A DNA stretch of 64,000 bases, from NCBI RefSeq assembly GCF_030398385.1, contig NZ_JAOAOQ010000013.1:86263-150262 (forward strand), read 5' to 3'. A model generated the notes under the pieces. It was given only the letters and a program-made list of their open reading frames with translations. It was not told the origin of the DNA and did no database searches. This DNA comes from Aquibium sp. ELW1220. Lineage in GTDB: Bacteria; Pseudomonadota; Alphaproteobacteria; Rhizobiales; Rhizobiaceae. Numbering within the stretch: position 1 is the first letter of the stretch; every line of letters starts with the position of its first letter. The position numbers and the translations under genes are program-made. Below, piece after piece: positions 13,979 to 22,940 of this stretch.

Positions 13979-14803
13979 TCAGCTCCAGACCGGGATCCGG
14001 CGCCACCATTCCCACCATTCCGACCAGGCCTCGGTCCAGAGCGGCCCGGAGATGATGATGCAGACCGCGCTCCAGAAGGATGCCGAGATGGCTAGGAACA
14101 GGCCGAGCCGGTGGATGCCCAGCGTGCCGATCGAATAGCCGATCGTGTCGCGGAAATAGGTGTTCTCGTGTTCGGCGGTCTTCACCGCCTGGCCCTTCTT
14201 CGGATTGGTGGCCGACAGGATCAGGCCGCCGTGCAGGGCGAGCGCCAGGCAGTTGGTGAAGAAGAAGGTGATCGCGATCATGTGCGCGGGATTGTAGTGG
14301 AAGTTCCCGTAGGCGTAGCCCGTGGCCGAGACCCAATCGAGATGGGTGAAGATGCCGTAGGGAAAGCCGTAGGACCACGCGCCCATGAGCACCGGCCGGA
14401 AGACGACCAGCGTGACATAGGCGAGGATCGCGAAGGAAAAGGCCCAGGGCACGTGCATGCCCATGCCCAGCTTGCGGGCGATCTCGGCCTGGCGCAGCGC
14501 CCAGGAGCCGAAGGCACCGATGGCGCAGATGGTGATCACCTGCCACAGCCCGCCTTCCTTGAGCGGCGCGAAGCCCAGCCCGATTTCCTCGGCCGGCGGG
14601 TTGATCGAGATCTGCCAGATGTTCCAGGTGGGGCCGAGCGATGCGCCATAGACGATCAGCGCGGTTCCCAGCGCGGTAAAGAAGATGGTCGTGACCCCGA
14701 AGAAGCCGACATAGAAGGGGCCGACCCAGAAGTCGAAAAGGTCGCCGCCGAGCAAGGTACCGCCCCTGACCCGGTATTTGCGTTCAAAACTCAGCATCGC
14801 CAT
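13979..14803 (-). CDS. pufL: Photosynthetic reaction centre L subunit PufL
   Basis: The L subunit pairs with M to form the reaction-centre core and carries the QB site. The 274-residue product begins [20 protein letters not shown] and has five transmembrane helices with the conserved [19 protein letters not shown] and [13 protein letters not shown] segments. It is separated from pufA by 118 bases that contain a strong hairpin (14866-14891). Confidence 0.98.
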   Translation of the reverse strand: MAMLSFERKYRVRGGTLLGGDLFDFWVGPFYVGFFGVTTIFFTALGTALIVYGASLGPTWNIWQISINPPAEEIGLGFAPLKEGGLWQVITICAIGAFGSWALRQAEIARKLGMGMHVPWAFSFAILAYVTLVVFRPVLMGAWSYGFPYGIFTHLDWVSATGYAYGNFHYNPAHMIAITFFFTNCLALALHGGLILSATNPKKGQAVKTAEHENTYFRDTIGYSIGTLGIHRLGLFLAISASFWSAVCIIISGPLWTEAWSEWWEWWRRIPVWS

Positions 14804-14865
14804 GTCGAGCCTCCCCCATCAGGGCGCGATTTGCGCGGCGCGACGGCGCCGCCGAATTGGATCGG

Positions 14866-14891
14866 CGCGGGCGGCACGGCAGCCGCCCGCG
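14866..14891 (-). promoter_or_regulatory. pufA-pufL intercistronic RNA hairpin
   Basis: A perfect 10-bp GC stem (CGCGGGCGGC and complement) with a 6-base loop ACGGCA lies in the only sizeable gap of the puf operon. In Rhodobacter, hairpins at this place protect the 3' end of the processed pufBA message and so raise LH1 over the reaction centre. The same role is inferred here. Confidence 0.7.
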
Positions 14892-14921
14892 TCATTCTCG
14901 GTTCCGTCCCGGCCTCGCCCG

Positions 14922-15104
14922 TCAGGCGACGTCGGCGACCAGCTCCACCGTGGCGGCGGCAGCGGCAGGCCGCGGCCCTTCCAGCCAGTTGAAGCGGTCG
15001 GTGCTGAGCAGGATGAAATGAATCACCAGCGCCAGCACGAACAGGAAGGTGAAAAGTGCGACCAGCGACCTGCGCGGATCGAACAGAAGCCAGATTCTCC
15101 ACAT
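14922..15104 (-). CDS. pufA: Light-harvesting 1 alpha polypeptide PufA
   Basis: A 60-residue antenna polypeptide with the classical [13 protein letters not shown]-terminus, one membrane helix and His29 (in [10 protein letters not shown]) as axial ligand to bacteriochlorophyll. With PufB it forms the LH1 ring around the reaction centre. The gap to pufB is 13 bases. The Ala/Val-rich C-terminus after NWLEGP is a periplasmic tail. Confidence 0.98.
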   Translation of the reverse strand: MWRIWLLFDPRRSLVALFTFLFVLALVIHFILLSTDRFNWLEGPRPAAAAATVELVADVA

Positions 15105-15117
15105 CGTATGTTCCCCC

Positions 15118-15339
15118 TTATCCGACGAGCGAGAGGAGGGCGCTCGTGATCGGCTGCACGCCGTTCTCGAGCGATGCGTAGCCTTCCGGCCCGGGAAGCC
15201 ACGGACGCCACATCCAGGCGAGGATGTGGGCGATGACCGCGACGATCACGAACGCAATAAAGCTACTCATGAACACGGAATGGAATTCCCTGGCTTCCGC
15301 TTCAGAGAGCCCCGACAGGGACCCGTCACTAGCAGCCAT
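15118..15339 (-). CDS. pufB: Light-harvesting 1 beta polypeptide PufB
   Basis: A 73-residue antenna polypeptide with one membrane helix, His38 (in [14 protein letters not shown]) as the bacteriochlorophyll ligand and the conserved upstream His20. It is the partner of PufA. AGGAGG lies upstream of the ATG. The protein is longer at the C-terminus (about 23 residues after WLPG) than short forms of about 50 residues; such extensions occur in the family. Confidence 0.97.
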   Translation of the reverse strand: MAASDGSLSGLSEAEAREFHSVFMSSFIAFVIVAVIAHILAWMWRPWLPGPEGYASLENGVQPITSALLSLVG

Positions 15340-15374
15340 GGCTACCTCCTTCAGTTCGGCCTTTCGGCCATGAA

Positions 15375-15394
15375 CCGGACGGTGATTCGTCCGG
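15375..15394 (-). promoter_or_regulatory. Hairpin in the pufQ-pufB gap
   Basis: CCGGACG (15375-15381) and CGTCCGG (15388-15394) form a 7-bp stem with a 6-base loop. A self-complementary GGCCCGCGGGCC follows at 15408-15419. Both lie in the 123-base pufQ-pufB gap, where in Rhodobacter the puf message is processed. A role in RNA processing or stability is inferred. Confidence 0.45.
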
Positions 15395-15462
15395 CGGTTG
15401 TGCCGGCGGCCCGCGGGCCGTCGACCTCCTCCGTCAGGTTGCCCTGCCGGAAGCTCTGTCGT

Positions 15463-15696
15463 TCACCGGAAGGCGAACGGAATGCAGGACCGGGCGGCCG
15501 CGCGGGCCTCCGAGAAGACGTTGCGCCGCGGAACGCGCCGTGCCTCGACCAGGCCGACGAGCCCGAGAAGGCGCTCGATGACGACGGCGAGGAGGAACAG
15601 CGGATAGGCCAGGATGCAGATCAGCCGGTATTCGCGCTGTTCCGCGCGACGGCGGTTGTGGCGCGGGTAACGGGCGTCCATCTCGATGCTTGCCAT
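15463..15696 (-). CDS. pufQ: PufQ-like small membrane protein
   Basis: A 77-residue protein with a basic N-terminus, one hydrophobic helix (about residues 25-48) and a short C-terminal segment ending IPFAFR. This matches the layout and end motif (IPxIFR/FR) of PufQ, which in Rhodobacter stimulates bacteriochlorophyll synthesis. The position between bchZ and pufB is exactly that of pufQ. Sequence conservation of PufQ is low, so the call leans on position and architecture. The ATG at 15696 follows GGGGAG. Confidence 0.8.
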   Translation of the reverse strand: MASIEMDARYPRHNRRRAEQREYRLICILAYPLFLLAVVIERLLGLVGLVEARRVPRRNVFSEARAAARSCIPFAFR

Positions 15697-15724
15697 GATC
15701 GTTCTCCCCTGGTTTTCCCGCTCG

Positions 15725-17173
15725 TCACGCGAGCTCGAGCGTCTCGGCCAGCGTGGCCTCGATGCGTTCGCTGGTGACGCGCCGTTCGCCGGCGCTGCGG
15801 GCGGATCGTTCGGTGCGGTCGCGCAGCCGCTTTGCGGCGGATATGCGCACCAGCACCGGATAGCTGTCGACGGCACGGTCGAGTGCGGCGCGCGCCGCCT
15901 CGTCCCAGGCGATCTCGCGTTCCAGCCGGGACGGCGTCGGCTCGACCCGATCGAGGTCGGCGGCCATCGGCAGGATGCGGAAGAGGGCGTCGAAGAGCGC
16001 ATTGCAGACCTCCTGGATGAGGTAGGTCGCGCCCGAGTAACCCATGAACGGCGTGCCCGTGTGCCGGCGGATGATGGCGCCGGGAAACGAGGCCGGGATG
16101 TAGGACGAGCGGCCGCCCGCCTCGGCGGCGTACATGCGCTCGTTGAAGGAGCCGAACAGGACCAGCGGCTGCTTGCCCTTGATCAGCGCCCGCACCGCCT
16201 CGTTGTCGGGCTTCTCGCCCGGGCGTCTTGCGACCGCGAAGGCGCAGGGGAAGCCGAGGTCCGTCTCGAGAAAGTTCCGGACGCCCCGCGCATAGGTCTC
16301 GGAGGCGACGATGCCGAAGCTGGCGGTGGCGAAGAAGTCCTGCGTGACCGAACGCCAGAGATCCCAGGCGGGCTTCAGCGTCGTCATCTTCTCGCGCTCG
16401 ATGAAGGGTTCGGGGTCGATCCCGGTCAGCTCGCCGAGCTTGCGCAGAAAGGCGGTGGTGGAGTGCAGCCCGATCGGCGCCTGCAGGTAGGGCTTGTCCA
16501 GCGCCTCGCAGAGCTTGCGGCCGAATTCCCGGTAGAGGCAGACGTTGACGTCGGCGTCGGCGAGCTTCGGCGTATCGGAGAGATCGGCGCCGAGCGGGTA
16601 GACGAGATTGAGCTCGCAGCCGATGCCTTCGACGAGCCGGCGGATCTCGGCGAGGTCGGACGGCATGTTGAAGGTGCCGTAGATCGGGCCGACGATGTTG
16701 ACCCTCGGCTTCGCGCCATCGGGCCGCGGCGGCGCCTTCTTCGGCTTCTTCTTCTGGCCGAATTCCTTCCAGAGCCACAGGAGGGCGCGGTCGGCGCTCT
16801 GCCACTGGTCCTCGTCGATGGTGCGCGGGAGGAAGCGCATGATGCGCGTGCCTTCCGGGGTGACGCCGCCGCCGATCATCTCGGCGATCGAGCCGGTGAC
16901 GACGACTGCAGGCTTGTCCGGATCGAGGGTCGAATGGGCGCGCTTCATCGCCTGCTCGGTGCCCTTCTGGCCGAGTTCCTCCTCGGCCAGGCCCGTCACC
17001 ACGATCGGCAGTTCGTGCGGCGGCAGGGCGTCGGTGTAATGGAGGACGGCCGTCACCGGCAGGTTCTCGCAGCCGACCGGACCGTCGATGATCACCTGCA
17101 GGCCCTTGAGCGCGGTGAAGACGTAGACGGAGCCCCAGTAGCCGCCGGCGCGGTCGTGATCGGCGATCAGCAT
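15725..17173 (-). CDS. bchZ: Chlorophyllide a reductase subunit BchZ
   Basis: The NifK-like half of the BchY-BchZ catalytic component of chlorophyllide a oxidoreductase, which reduces ring B on the way to bacteriochlorophyll a. The 482-residue protein has the family segments [12 protein letters not shown] and [17 protein letters not shown]. The start shares a base with the bchY stop, and pufQ follows after 28 bases. This places the puf genes inside the bchCXYZ transcript as in the Rhodobacter superoperon. Confidence 0.97.
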   Translation of the reverse strand: MLIADHDRAGGYWGSVYVFTALKGLQVIIDGPVGCENLPVTAVLHYTDALPPHELPIVVTGLAEEELGQKGTEQAMKRAHSTLDPDKPAVVVTGSIAEMIGGGVTPEGTRIMRFLPRTIDEDQWQSADRALLWLWKEFGQKKKPKKAPPRPDGAKPRVNIVGPIYGTFNMPSDLAEIRRLVEGIGCELNLVYPLGADLSDTPKLADADVNVCLYREFGRKLCEALDKPYLQAPIGLHSTTAFLRKLGELTGIDPEPFIEREKMTTLKPAWDLWRSVTQDFFATASFGIVASETYARGVRNFLETDLGFPCAFAVARRPGEKPDNEAVRALIKGKQPLVLFGSFNERMYAAEAGGRSSYIPASFPGAIIRRHTGTPFMGYSGATYLIQEVCNALFDALFRILPMAADLDRVEPTPSRLEREIAWDEAARAALDRAVDSYPVLVRISAAKRLRDRTERSARSAGERRVTSERIEATLAETLELA

Positions 17174-18786
17174 CAGAAGTCCTCCATCCGGACGGAGGCC
17201 TTGGCGGCGACGAGCGGCCTGGCCGCGACGGGCTTCTCCTTCGGCGGGAGGCGGCCGGCATCCGGCCAGATGCCGGCGCGATGGCCTTCGCCGACGCCGT
17301 CGAAGAAGGCCGACATGCGCTCGAAACGGCCCTTGTTGGCGACCGCCGCGTTGACGACAGCGGCCAGCGAACCCGCGCCGGCCGGCCCCATCAGCGGGCG
17401 CGCCGATATGAGGTTGGTGAAATAGAGCGAGGGAATCGACTTCTGCTTGGCGTGCTGCACCACGGGCGTGGTGCCGATGGCGAGGTCGGGGGCGTAGCCG
17501 TCGACGGCCGCGAGATCGGTTTCCAGCGAGGCTCGGAACTCGACATGGATGCCCTGCGCGCGCAGCCAGGCGGCGTCCTCGGCGTTCCAGCGGGTGGCGG
17601 GGCAGGCGGTGCCGACATAGCGCAGGTCGGCGCCGGATTCCTTGAGCAGGCGGCCGACGATCAGTTCGGAGCCCTCATAGCCCGATAGGGTGATGCGGGC
17701 CTTGACCGGGGCGGTCTCGAGCGCGCCGCGGATGGCGGCAAGGATCGGTGCCTTGGCCTTGTCGATGGTCGACTGCGGAACGCCGCAGCTGCGTCCGACG
17801 GCATCGAGCCAGGCCGCGGTTCCGGCAATGCCGACGGGGGCGGAGCCGACGATCGGGCGGCCCGCAGCCTCGAACTCGCGGATCGAGGCGGTGTAGAAGG
17901 GATGGATGGCGGCGACGGCCACGCAGTCGAGCGCGGCATAGAGTTCGCGCCATTCGCGCGTCGGCACGACCGGACCGGCGGCAAGGCCCATCGGCTCCAG
18001 CATGCGCCCGATGGTCACCGGATCGACCGGGAACATTTCGCCCAGAAGCGCCACCGCCGGCAACTCCTTGCGGCCGCCGGAGGGCGCCTGCACCGGACCC
18101 GCCTGGGCTTCCTTTCTGGCATAGGCGAGCATTGCGCCGGCCAGCACGTCCTTGGCCTCGGCATGGGTCGGCACGCCGAAGCCCGGCACGTCGATGCCGA
18201 TGATGCGCACGCCGTTGATCTCCTTCGGCAGCGCGCGCAGCGGCACGCCCGAGGCGGTGGGAACGCAGAGATTGGTCACCACGATCGCGTCGTAGAGCGC
18301 TGGATCGGCGAGGCCGTGCACGGCGTCGCGAATGTCCTCGTAGAGCTTGCCGGTGACGAGCGTCTCGGAGTTGAACGGCACGTAGCCGACGGTGCGCTTG
18401 GCGCCGTAGAAGTGGGACGTGAAGGTCAGGCCGTAAACGCAGCAGGCCGAGCCCGAGAGGATGGTCGCCGTGCGGCGCATGCGCAGCCCGACGCGCAGCG
18501 AGCCGAAGGCCGGACACATGGATTGCGGCTGGTCGTGCGGGCCTTGCGGATAGTCGGCCTTCAGACGCTCCATGAGTTCCGAATTGCCCGACGCCATCGC
18601 CGCACGTGTCAGCTCGGCCTTGCCGCCGTGGCAGCCCTGGCCGGTCTCGGCCGGGGCTGCCGGCGCCGGATCGCGGGAGGATGCGACCGGCAGATTGTCC
18701 AGTTCGGTCTCGGCGGCGCGGTCGTAGACGACCTCCGGGCCGGCGGTGTCGAGCGACCTGTCTGGGCTGTGCGGAAGGCTTTCCAT
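17173..18786 (-). CDS. bchY: Chlorophyllide a reductase subunit BchY
   Basis: The NifD-like half of the chlorophyllide a oxidoreductase catalytic component. Conserved cysteine segments are [29 protein letters not shown] and [11 protein letters not shown]. From ATG 18786 the product has 537 residues. A GTG at 18798, directly after the bchX stop, would add four residues; neither has a clear ribosome site. The N-terminal 50 residues are variable in the family and Ala/Pro-rich here. Confidence 0.96.
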   Translation of the reverse strand: MESLPHSPDRSLDTAGPEVVYDRAAETELDNLPVASSRDPAPAAPAETGQGCHGGKAELTRAAMASGNSELMERLKADYPQGPHDQPQSMCPAFGSLRVGLRMRRTATILSGSACCVYGLTFTSHFYGAKRTVGYVPFNSETLVTGKLYEDIRDAVHGLADPALYDAIVVTNLCVPTASGVPLRALPKEINGVRIIGIDVPGFGVPTHAEAKDVLAGAMLAYARKEAQAGPVQAPSGGRKELPAVALLGEMFPVDPVTIGRMLEPMGLAAGPVVPTREWRELYAALDCVAVAAIHPFYTASIREFEAAGRPIVGSAPVGIAGTAAWLDAVGRSCGVPQSTIDKAKAPILAAIRGALETAPVKARITLSGYEGSELIVGRLLKESGADLRYVGTACPATRWNAEDAAWLRAQGIHVEFRASLETDLAAVDGYAPDLAIGTTPVVQHAKQKSIPSLYFTNLISARPLMGPAGAGSLAAVVNAAVANKGRFERMSAFFDGVGEGHRAGIWPDAGRLPPKEKPVAARPLVAAKASVRMEDF

Positions 18787-18798
18787 GGGCCGCGCCAC

Positions 18799-19812
18799 TC
18801 AGATTTCGTCGTAGACGACTTCGAGGGACGGGCGCTCGATGACGATGCCGCCGCGCATGTCGGCCTGGGAGGCGGGCTCCAGCACGACGTTGCCGCCGGT
18901 GTCGCTGGCCGAGAACAGGCCGAGCAGCATGTCCTGGGTGAGCGGGTTGGGCCGCTGTGGCTGCGCGACCGCGACGTTCTCGGCGAGTTCGGCGAAGAGC
19001 GAGCCCCATTCGCCGCCGGGATAGCCGACGATCTGGTAGTTGGCGCTCTTCTTGCGGATGTCGTCGTTGGCCGGGATCGAGGCCAGGACGGGGATGCCGA
19101 CCGCCTTGGCGAATTCCTGCGCCTCGCCGGTGCCGTCGTCCTTGTTGATGACCATGCCGGCGACGCCGACATTGCCGCCGAGCTTGCGGAAGTAGTCGAC
19201 GGCCGAGCAGACATTGTTGGCGACGTAGAGCGACTGCAGGTCGTTGGAACCGACGACGATGACCTTCTGGCACATGTCGCGGGCGATCGGCAGGCCGAAG
19301 CCGCCGCAGACCACGTCGCCCAGGAAGTCGAGCAGCACGTAGTCGAAGCCCCAGTCGTGGAAGCCGAGCTTCTCCAGCAGTTCGAAGCCGTGGATGATGC
19401 CGCGACCGCCGCAGCCGCGGCCGACCTCGGGACCGCCGAGTTCCATGGCGAAGACGCCGCCGCGCTTGAAGCAGACGTCGCCGATCTGGACGTCCTCGCC
19501 TGCGGCCTTCTTGCGCGAGGAGGTCTCGATGATGGTCGGGCAGGCGCGGCCGCCGAACAGCAGAGACGTCGTGTCGCTCTTGGGATCGCAGCCGATGAGC
19601 AGGACGCGTTTGCCCTGCTGGGCCATCATGTGGGAGAGGTTGGCGAGCGTGAACGACTTGCCGATGCCGCCCTTGCCGTAGATCGCGATGATCTGCGTTT
19701 CCTTCTTCGCCTCGCCGACATGAACGGGATCCGGCTCCTGCGCCGCTTCGGCGCGCACGGCCTCGACCAAAGCGAGCAAGCCGCCTTCCGGAGTTTTCAC
19801 GGGAGCGTTCAT
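18799..19812 (-). CDS. bchX: Chlorophyllide a reductase iron protein BchX
   Basis: A nitrogenase Fe-protein-like ATPase that feeds electrons to BchY-BchZ. The 337-residue product has the P-loop GKGGIGKS at residues 46-53 and cluster-binding cysteines in GRGCGGRG and DVVCGGFG. It is a paralogue of BchL at 3.4 kb, distinguished by its N-terminal extension and by its bchC-X-Y-Z neighbours. Its ATG overlaps the bchC stop. Confidence 0.97.
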   Translation of the reverse strand: MNAPVKTPEGGLLALVEAVRAEAAQEPDPVHVGEAKKETQIIAIYGKGGIGKSFTLANLSHMMAQQGKRVLLIGCDPKSDTTSLLFGGRACPTIIETSSRKKAAGEDVQIGDVCFKRGGVFAMELGGPEVGRGCGGRGIIHGFELLEKLGFHDWGFDYVLLDFLGDVVCGGFGLPIARDMCQKVIVVGSNDLQSLYVANNVCSAVDYFRKLGGNVGVAGMVINKDDGTGEAQEFAKAVGIPVLASIPANDDIRKKSANYQIVGYPGGEWGSLFAELAENVAVAQPQRPNPLTQDMLLGLFSASDTGGNVVLEPASQADMRGGIVIERPSLEVVYDEI

Positions 19813-20750
19813 GCGGCATTTCTCCAGTCGAGCACCATCTTCAGGCAGGACGAGTCGCCGAAGGCGGTGCGGTATGCGTCGCCGGCGTCAGCCGGGAGCG
19901 CGTGGTGCGTGACGATCCCGTCGAGCGAGAGACGACCCGCCTCGATGAGCGCCGAGATGCTGTCGAGGTCGCCGGGGCGCCACTCGGCGGCGACGCGGAA
20001 CCGCGCCTCCCGCATGAAGGCGGGCGGGAACGAGAAGGATATCCGATCGGCGTAGAAGCCCCCGAGGGCGATCTCGCCACCGCGGGCAATCCGCGAAACG
20101 AGGCTGTCGAAGATGCCGGCATCGCCGGAGAGATCGAGGATGCGGTGGTAGTCGCGGCGCGGATCGTCATCCGGGGCGACGACCGCGTAGGGGAACGCGC
20201 CGGTGCGACGCGCGGGATCGGTCTCCCAGATGGTCGGGGCGCGGCCGCCGGTGGCCAGGACGATGCGAGCGGCCAGACGCCCGAGCGCGCCGTGTCCGAC
20301 GATCAGCTCCGGCGGGCGGCACTGGTCGGGCGACAGGGCATGCCAGGCGGTGGCGGCCAGCGCCAGCAGCACGGCGTCGTCGCCGATGGCCGGCGAGACC
20401 GCCATGGTCCGGCGGCCGGGGACGACGATGCGCGATGCCGCGCCGCCGAACAGCCCGCGCACGGGACCGTAGCAATTGGCACCCGGCACGAAGACGCGGT
20501 CGCCGATATGGCGCAGCGACTGCGGTCCGGCTTCGACCACCCTTCCGACGGTTTCGTATCCCGGGACCAGCGGGTAGGCCATGCCGGGGAATGCCGGCAT
20601 GCGGCCGGTGAAGAGGAGCTTCTCGGTTCCGGTCGAGATGCCGCTGTGTTCGACCTCGACGATCACGTCATCGTCGCTCGGGTCAGTCAGATCGAGTTCC
20701 GCGAGTGAGATGTGCCCGGGGCTCTCGAGAACGACGGCTTGTGACCGCAT
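19809..20750 (-). CDS. bchC: Bacteriochlorophyllide a dehydrogenase BchC
   Basis: A zinc-type alcohol-dehydrogenase-like oxidoreductase that oxidises the 3-hydroxyethyl group to the acetyl group of bacteriochlorophyll a. The 313-residue protein has the family's SGISTGTEKLLFTG segment and the glycine-rich VGHGALGRLAAR nucleotide-binding turn. The ATG follows AAGGAGGAGGGG. It is the first gene after an internal promoter with two PpsR-type boxes (20795-20838), 98 bases after crtF. Confidence 0.96.
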   Translation of the reverse strand: MRSQAVVLESPGHISLAELDLTDPSDDDVIVEVEHSGISTGTEKLLFTGRMPAFPGMAYPLVPGYETVGRVVEAGPQSLRHIGDRVFVPGANCYGPVRGLFGGAASRIVVPGRRTMAVSPAIGDDAVLLALAATAWHALSPDQCRPPELIVGHGALGRLAARIVLATGGRAPTIWETDPARRTGAFPYAVVAPDDDPRRDYHRILDLSGDAGIFDSLVSRIARGGEIALGGFYADRISFSFPPAFMREARFRVAAEWRPGDLDSISALIEAGRLSLDGIVTHHALPADAGDAYRTAFGDSSCLKMVLDWRNAA

Positions 20751-20794
20751 CCCCTCCTCCTTGCCGCCGGCTTGATCCGGCGATCTGCTATGAG

Positions 20795-20838
20795 TGTCAT
20801 CTTATATTTACAATGGATGTTGTCAATTAAAATGTACA
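20795..20838 (-). promoter_or_regulatory. bchC promoter with two PpsR/CrtJ boxes
   Basis: Two TGT-N12-ACA palindromes, TGTCATCTTATATTTACA (20795-20812) and TGTCAATTAAAATGTACA (20821-20838), are separated by 8 bp. Reading minus, TTGACA (20826-20821) is a perfect -35 inside the upstream box, and TAAGAT/TATAAG in the second box suits a -10. Paired boxes 8 bp apart spanning the bchC promoter are the published R. capsulatus CrtJ arrangement. Binding here is inferred. Confidence 0.88.
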
Positions 20839-20848
20839 CATGCCTGTG

Positions 20849-21997
20849 TCAGGCTTGCGCGCACAGCACGCGGACGAGGAGCGGGGTGGCTGTGGCGCAC
20901 TCGCGGACACCGCTGAAGCCTGCAGCCTCGACCAGCCGCGCGATTTCGTCGAACCGTCGCGGCCGTCCCTGGCGCATGGCGAGGAGGTAGAAGCCGAAAT
21001 AGGCATGCCCGGCACGCTCGGCGCCCGGCGTGCCGGCCATGGGTTCGGACAGGGCCAGCGTGCCGCCGGACGGCAGCGCCGCGCGGACCGCCGACAGGAT
21101 GGCCAATGCGTTGGGTTCGTCGTGATCGTGGAGGATACGGTTCAGCGTGATGATGTCGGCACCCTTCGGCAGGGGCTGGTCGAAGATGTCGACGCCGTGG
21201 ACGCGGATGCGGGAGGCCAACCCCTTCTCCGCTAGTCGCGACCGCGCAAGGTCGGCGACGTCCGGCAGGTCGGCCAGGATGAGGCCGAGGCTCGGAGACC
21301 GGCGCGCGGCGGCCGCGACGAAGGCGCCGGTGCCGCCGCCGACATCCATGAGGCGGTGATGGCGCGACAGCGGCAGGGCGTCGAGCACCTCGTCGGCGAC
21401 GAAGGCCTGCGATGCTTCCATCAGGCGCGAATAGGAGGCCGATTCGGCGGCCGCAGCGGGATCGCGCGCGGCATAGCTCCAGAAGCGGGACAATTCCGTC
21501 TCGCTGTCCGACGCCAGCAGGCCGACCGGATCGCGCAGGTCGTCGTAGAGCAGGGCGTGGTGTTCGATCATCGCAGTCACGCCGTCATTGCCGACGAGGG
21601 CCGCGCCGAGATCGCCGAGTCCCCAGCAGCCATCGCGCCGCCGTCGTGCAAGGCCGAGCGCGGCGGCGGCATCGAGCAGCCGCTCGGTTCTGTCGACGGG
21701 AAGCTGGATCCGGGCCGCGACCTCTTCCAGGCTGCGGGGTGCCGCGTAGAGGAAGTCCGGCAGGCGCAGCCGCACGAAAGCGGCCAGCACCTGCGAATAG
21801 ACGAAGCCGGCCGTCAGGTCGAACAGCTGGCCGGCAGCGCGGCGCGCCACGAAGCGCGTCGGCCAGAAGCGGGCGGCAAAGCGGCGAAAGCGCGGGTCGG
21901 CCAGGCGCCGCGCCTTCCACTCGGCGAAGGCGTCGGCAAGACCGGCGCCGGCCGGAGCCCGCGCCGACCGTGACCCGAGACTGCCGTCGGCGCTCAC
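20849..21997 (-). CDS. crtF: Hydroxyneurosporene/demethylspheroidene O-methyltransferase CrtF
   Basis: A SAM-dependent O-methyltransferase that methylates the C1 hydroxyl group made by CrtC, in the spheroidene/spirilloxanthin pathway. The 382-residue protein has an N-terminal dimerisation winged helix and a C-terminal Rossmann domain with LMDVGGGTGAF and the acidic loop ILADLPDV. The GTG at 21997 overlaps the crtE stop (GTGA), supporting a coupled crtE-crtF pair. It ends just before the bchC promoter. Confidence 0.94.
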   Translation of the reverse strand: MSADGSLGSRSARAPAGAGLADAFAEWKARRLADPRFRRFAARFWPTRFVARRAAGQLFDLTAGFVYSQVLAAFVRLRLPDFLYAAPRSLEEVAARIQLPVDRTERLLDAAAALGLARRRRDGCWGLGDLGAALVGNDGVTAMIEHHALLYDDLRDPVGLLASDSETELSRFWSYAARDPAAAAESASYSRLMEASQAFVADEVLDALPLSRHHRLMDVGGGTGAFVAAAARRSPSLGLILADLPDVADLARSRLAEKGLASRIRVHGVDIFDQPLPKGADIITLNRILHDHDEPNALAILSAVRAALPSGGTLALSEPMAGTPGAERAGHAYFGFYLLAMRQGRPRRFDEIARLVEAAGFSGVRECATATPLLVRVLCAQA

Positions 21998-22872
21998 GCT
22001 GCGACCTGCGAGGCCTCCCGCGGGAGAAAGCGCGATGCCTGGCTCTGGATCTCGATCCGCAGCGCGGTCTGCCCCGGACAGGCGGGAACCGAGGCCACGG
22101 CCTCGTCGACGAGATCCTTCAGCCGGCGGGCGGCGCCGGCGACGCCCAGTTCGCGCACCATGTTCGGCCGGCCGAGCGCCTCGTCCTGGCCGATCGGCTT
22201 TCCGATCTCGGCTGCGCTGCACAGCACGTCGCGAATGTCGTCGGCCACCTGATATGCTTCGCCGAGGCAGAAGCCGAGCGCGCCCCAGGGCTCGGCCTCG
22301 TGGCCAGCCGCCGCTGCGCCCGCCATCGAGGCGCCGGCGAAGAGCGAGCCGGTCTTGGCGCGCTGGTAGGCGACGAGGTCGGGCGATGGCTCGCTCTCCC
22401 AGGCCTGGCCGGCGACGATGCCGAAGGGCATGCCGACGGCGCGCGCCACGACGCTCGCCAGCGCCGCCGAGCGAAGCGGATCGGCTGCGGCCGCGAGTGC
22501 CACCGTCTCGAAGGCGAGGACGATCAGACCGTCGCCCGACAGGAGCGCGATCTGTTCGCCGTAGGCCACGTGGACGGAGGCCTTGCCGCGTCTCATGCCG
22601 GCATTGTCGAAGCATGGCATGTCGTCATGGACCAGCGAGGCGCAATGCAGGAGTTCGACCGCCGCTGCACCGGCCGCCGACAGGACCGGCTTGTCGTCGC
22701 CGCAAGCCGCGGCGATCGAGAGCGCCAGCCGCGGGCGGATGCGCTGGCCGCCGGGGAACACCGCATGCTGCATCGCGCTGGCGATCTTCGGCGGGGCGTT
22801 GCGCCCGCAGGCCCTTGCCAGCGCCCGCCGCAGGGCGGCTTCGATACGGAGCGAGGCATCGTCATGGGGCAT
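21994..22872 (-). CDS. crtE: Geranylgeranyl diphosphate synthase CrtE
   Basis: An isoprenyl diphosphate synthase that makes GGPP for carotenoids and for the bacteriochlorophyll tail. The 292-residue protein has the first aspartate motif DDMPCFD at residues 83-89 and the second, DDIRD, at 211-215. It is the first gene of the crtEF-bchCXYZ-pufQBALM run and is divergent from crtD across a 68-base gap with PpsR-type boxes. Confidence 0.96.
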   Translation of the reverse strand: MPHDDASLRIEAALRRALARACGRNAPPKIASAMQHAVFPGGQRIRPRLALSIAAACGDDKPVLSAAGAAAVELLHCASLVHDDMPCFDNAGMRRGKASVHVAYGEQIALLSGDGLIVLAFETVALAAAADPLRSAALASVVARAVGMPFGIVAGQAWESEPSPDLVAYQRAKTGSLFAGASMAGAAAAGHEAEPWGALGFCLGEAYQVADDIRDVLCSAAEIGKPIGQDEALGRPNMVRELGVAGAARRLKDLVDEAVASVPACPGQTALRIEIQSQASRFLPREASQVAA

Positions 22873-22889
22873 GTCCGGATTCCTCTTGG

Positions 22890-22933
22890 CGTCACTTTCT
22901 TTAGACTACTTTGCATGTAAAAAATAGTTTACA
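22890..22933. promoter_or_regulatory. Shared crtE/crtD control region with PpsR-type boxes
   Basis: TGTAAAAAATAGTTTACA at 22916-22933 is a TGT-N12-ACA palindrome. Eight bases away, CGTCACTTTCTTTAGACT at 22890-22907 keeps the GTC-N10-GAC core with both end bases changed. One pair can thus control both divergent carotenoid operons. It ends 7 bases before the crtD ATG. Confidence 0.8.
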
Positions 22934-22940
22934 CAAGGGC

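Noticed and set aside
13044..14546. PufM as a 500-residue protein with a long N-terminus
   Set aside because: The extra part is an out-of-frame reading of pufL; ATG 13967 has a strong ribosome site and gives the family N-terminus.
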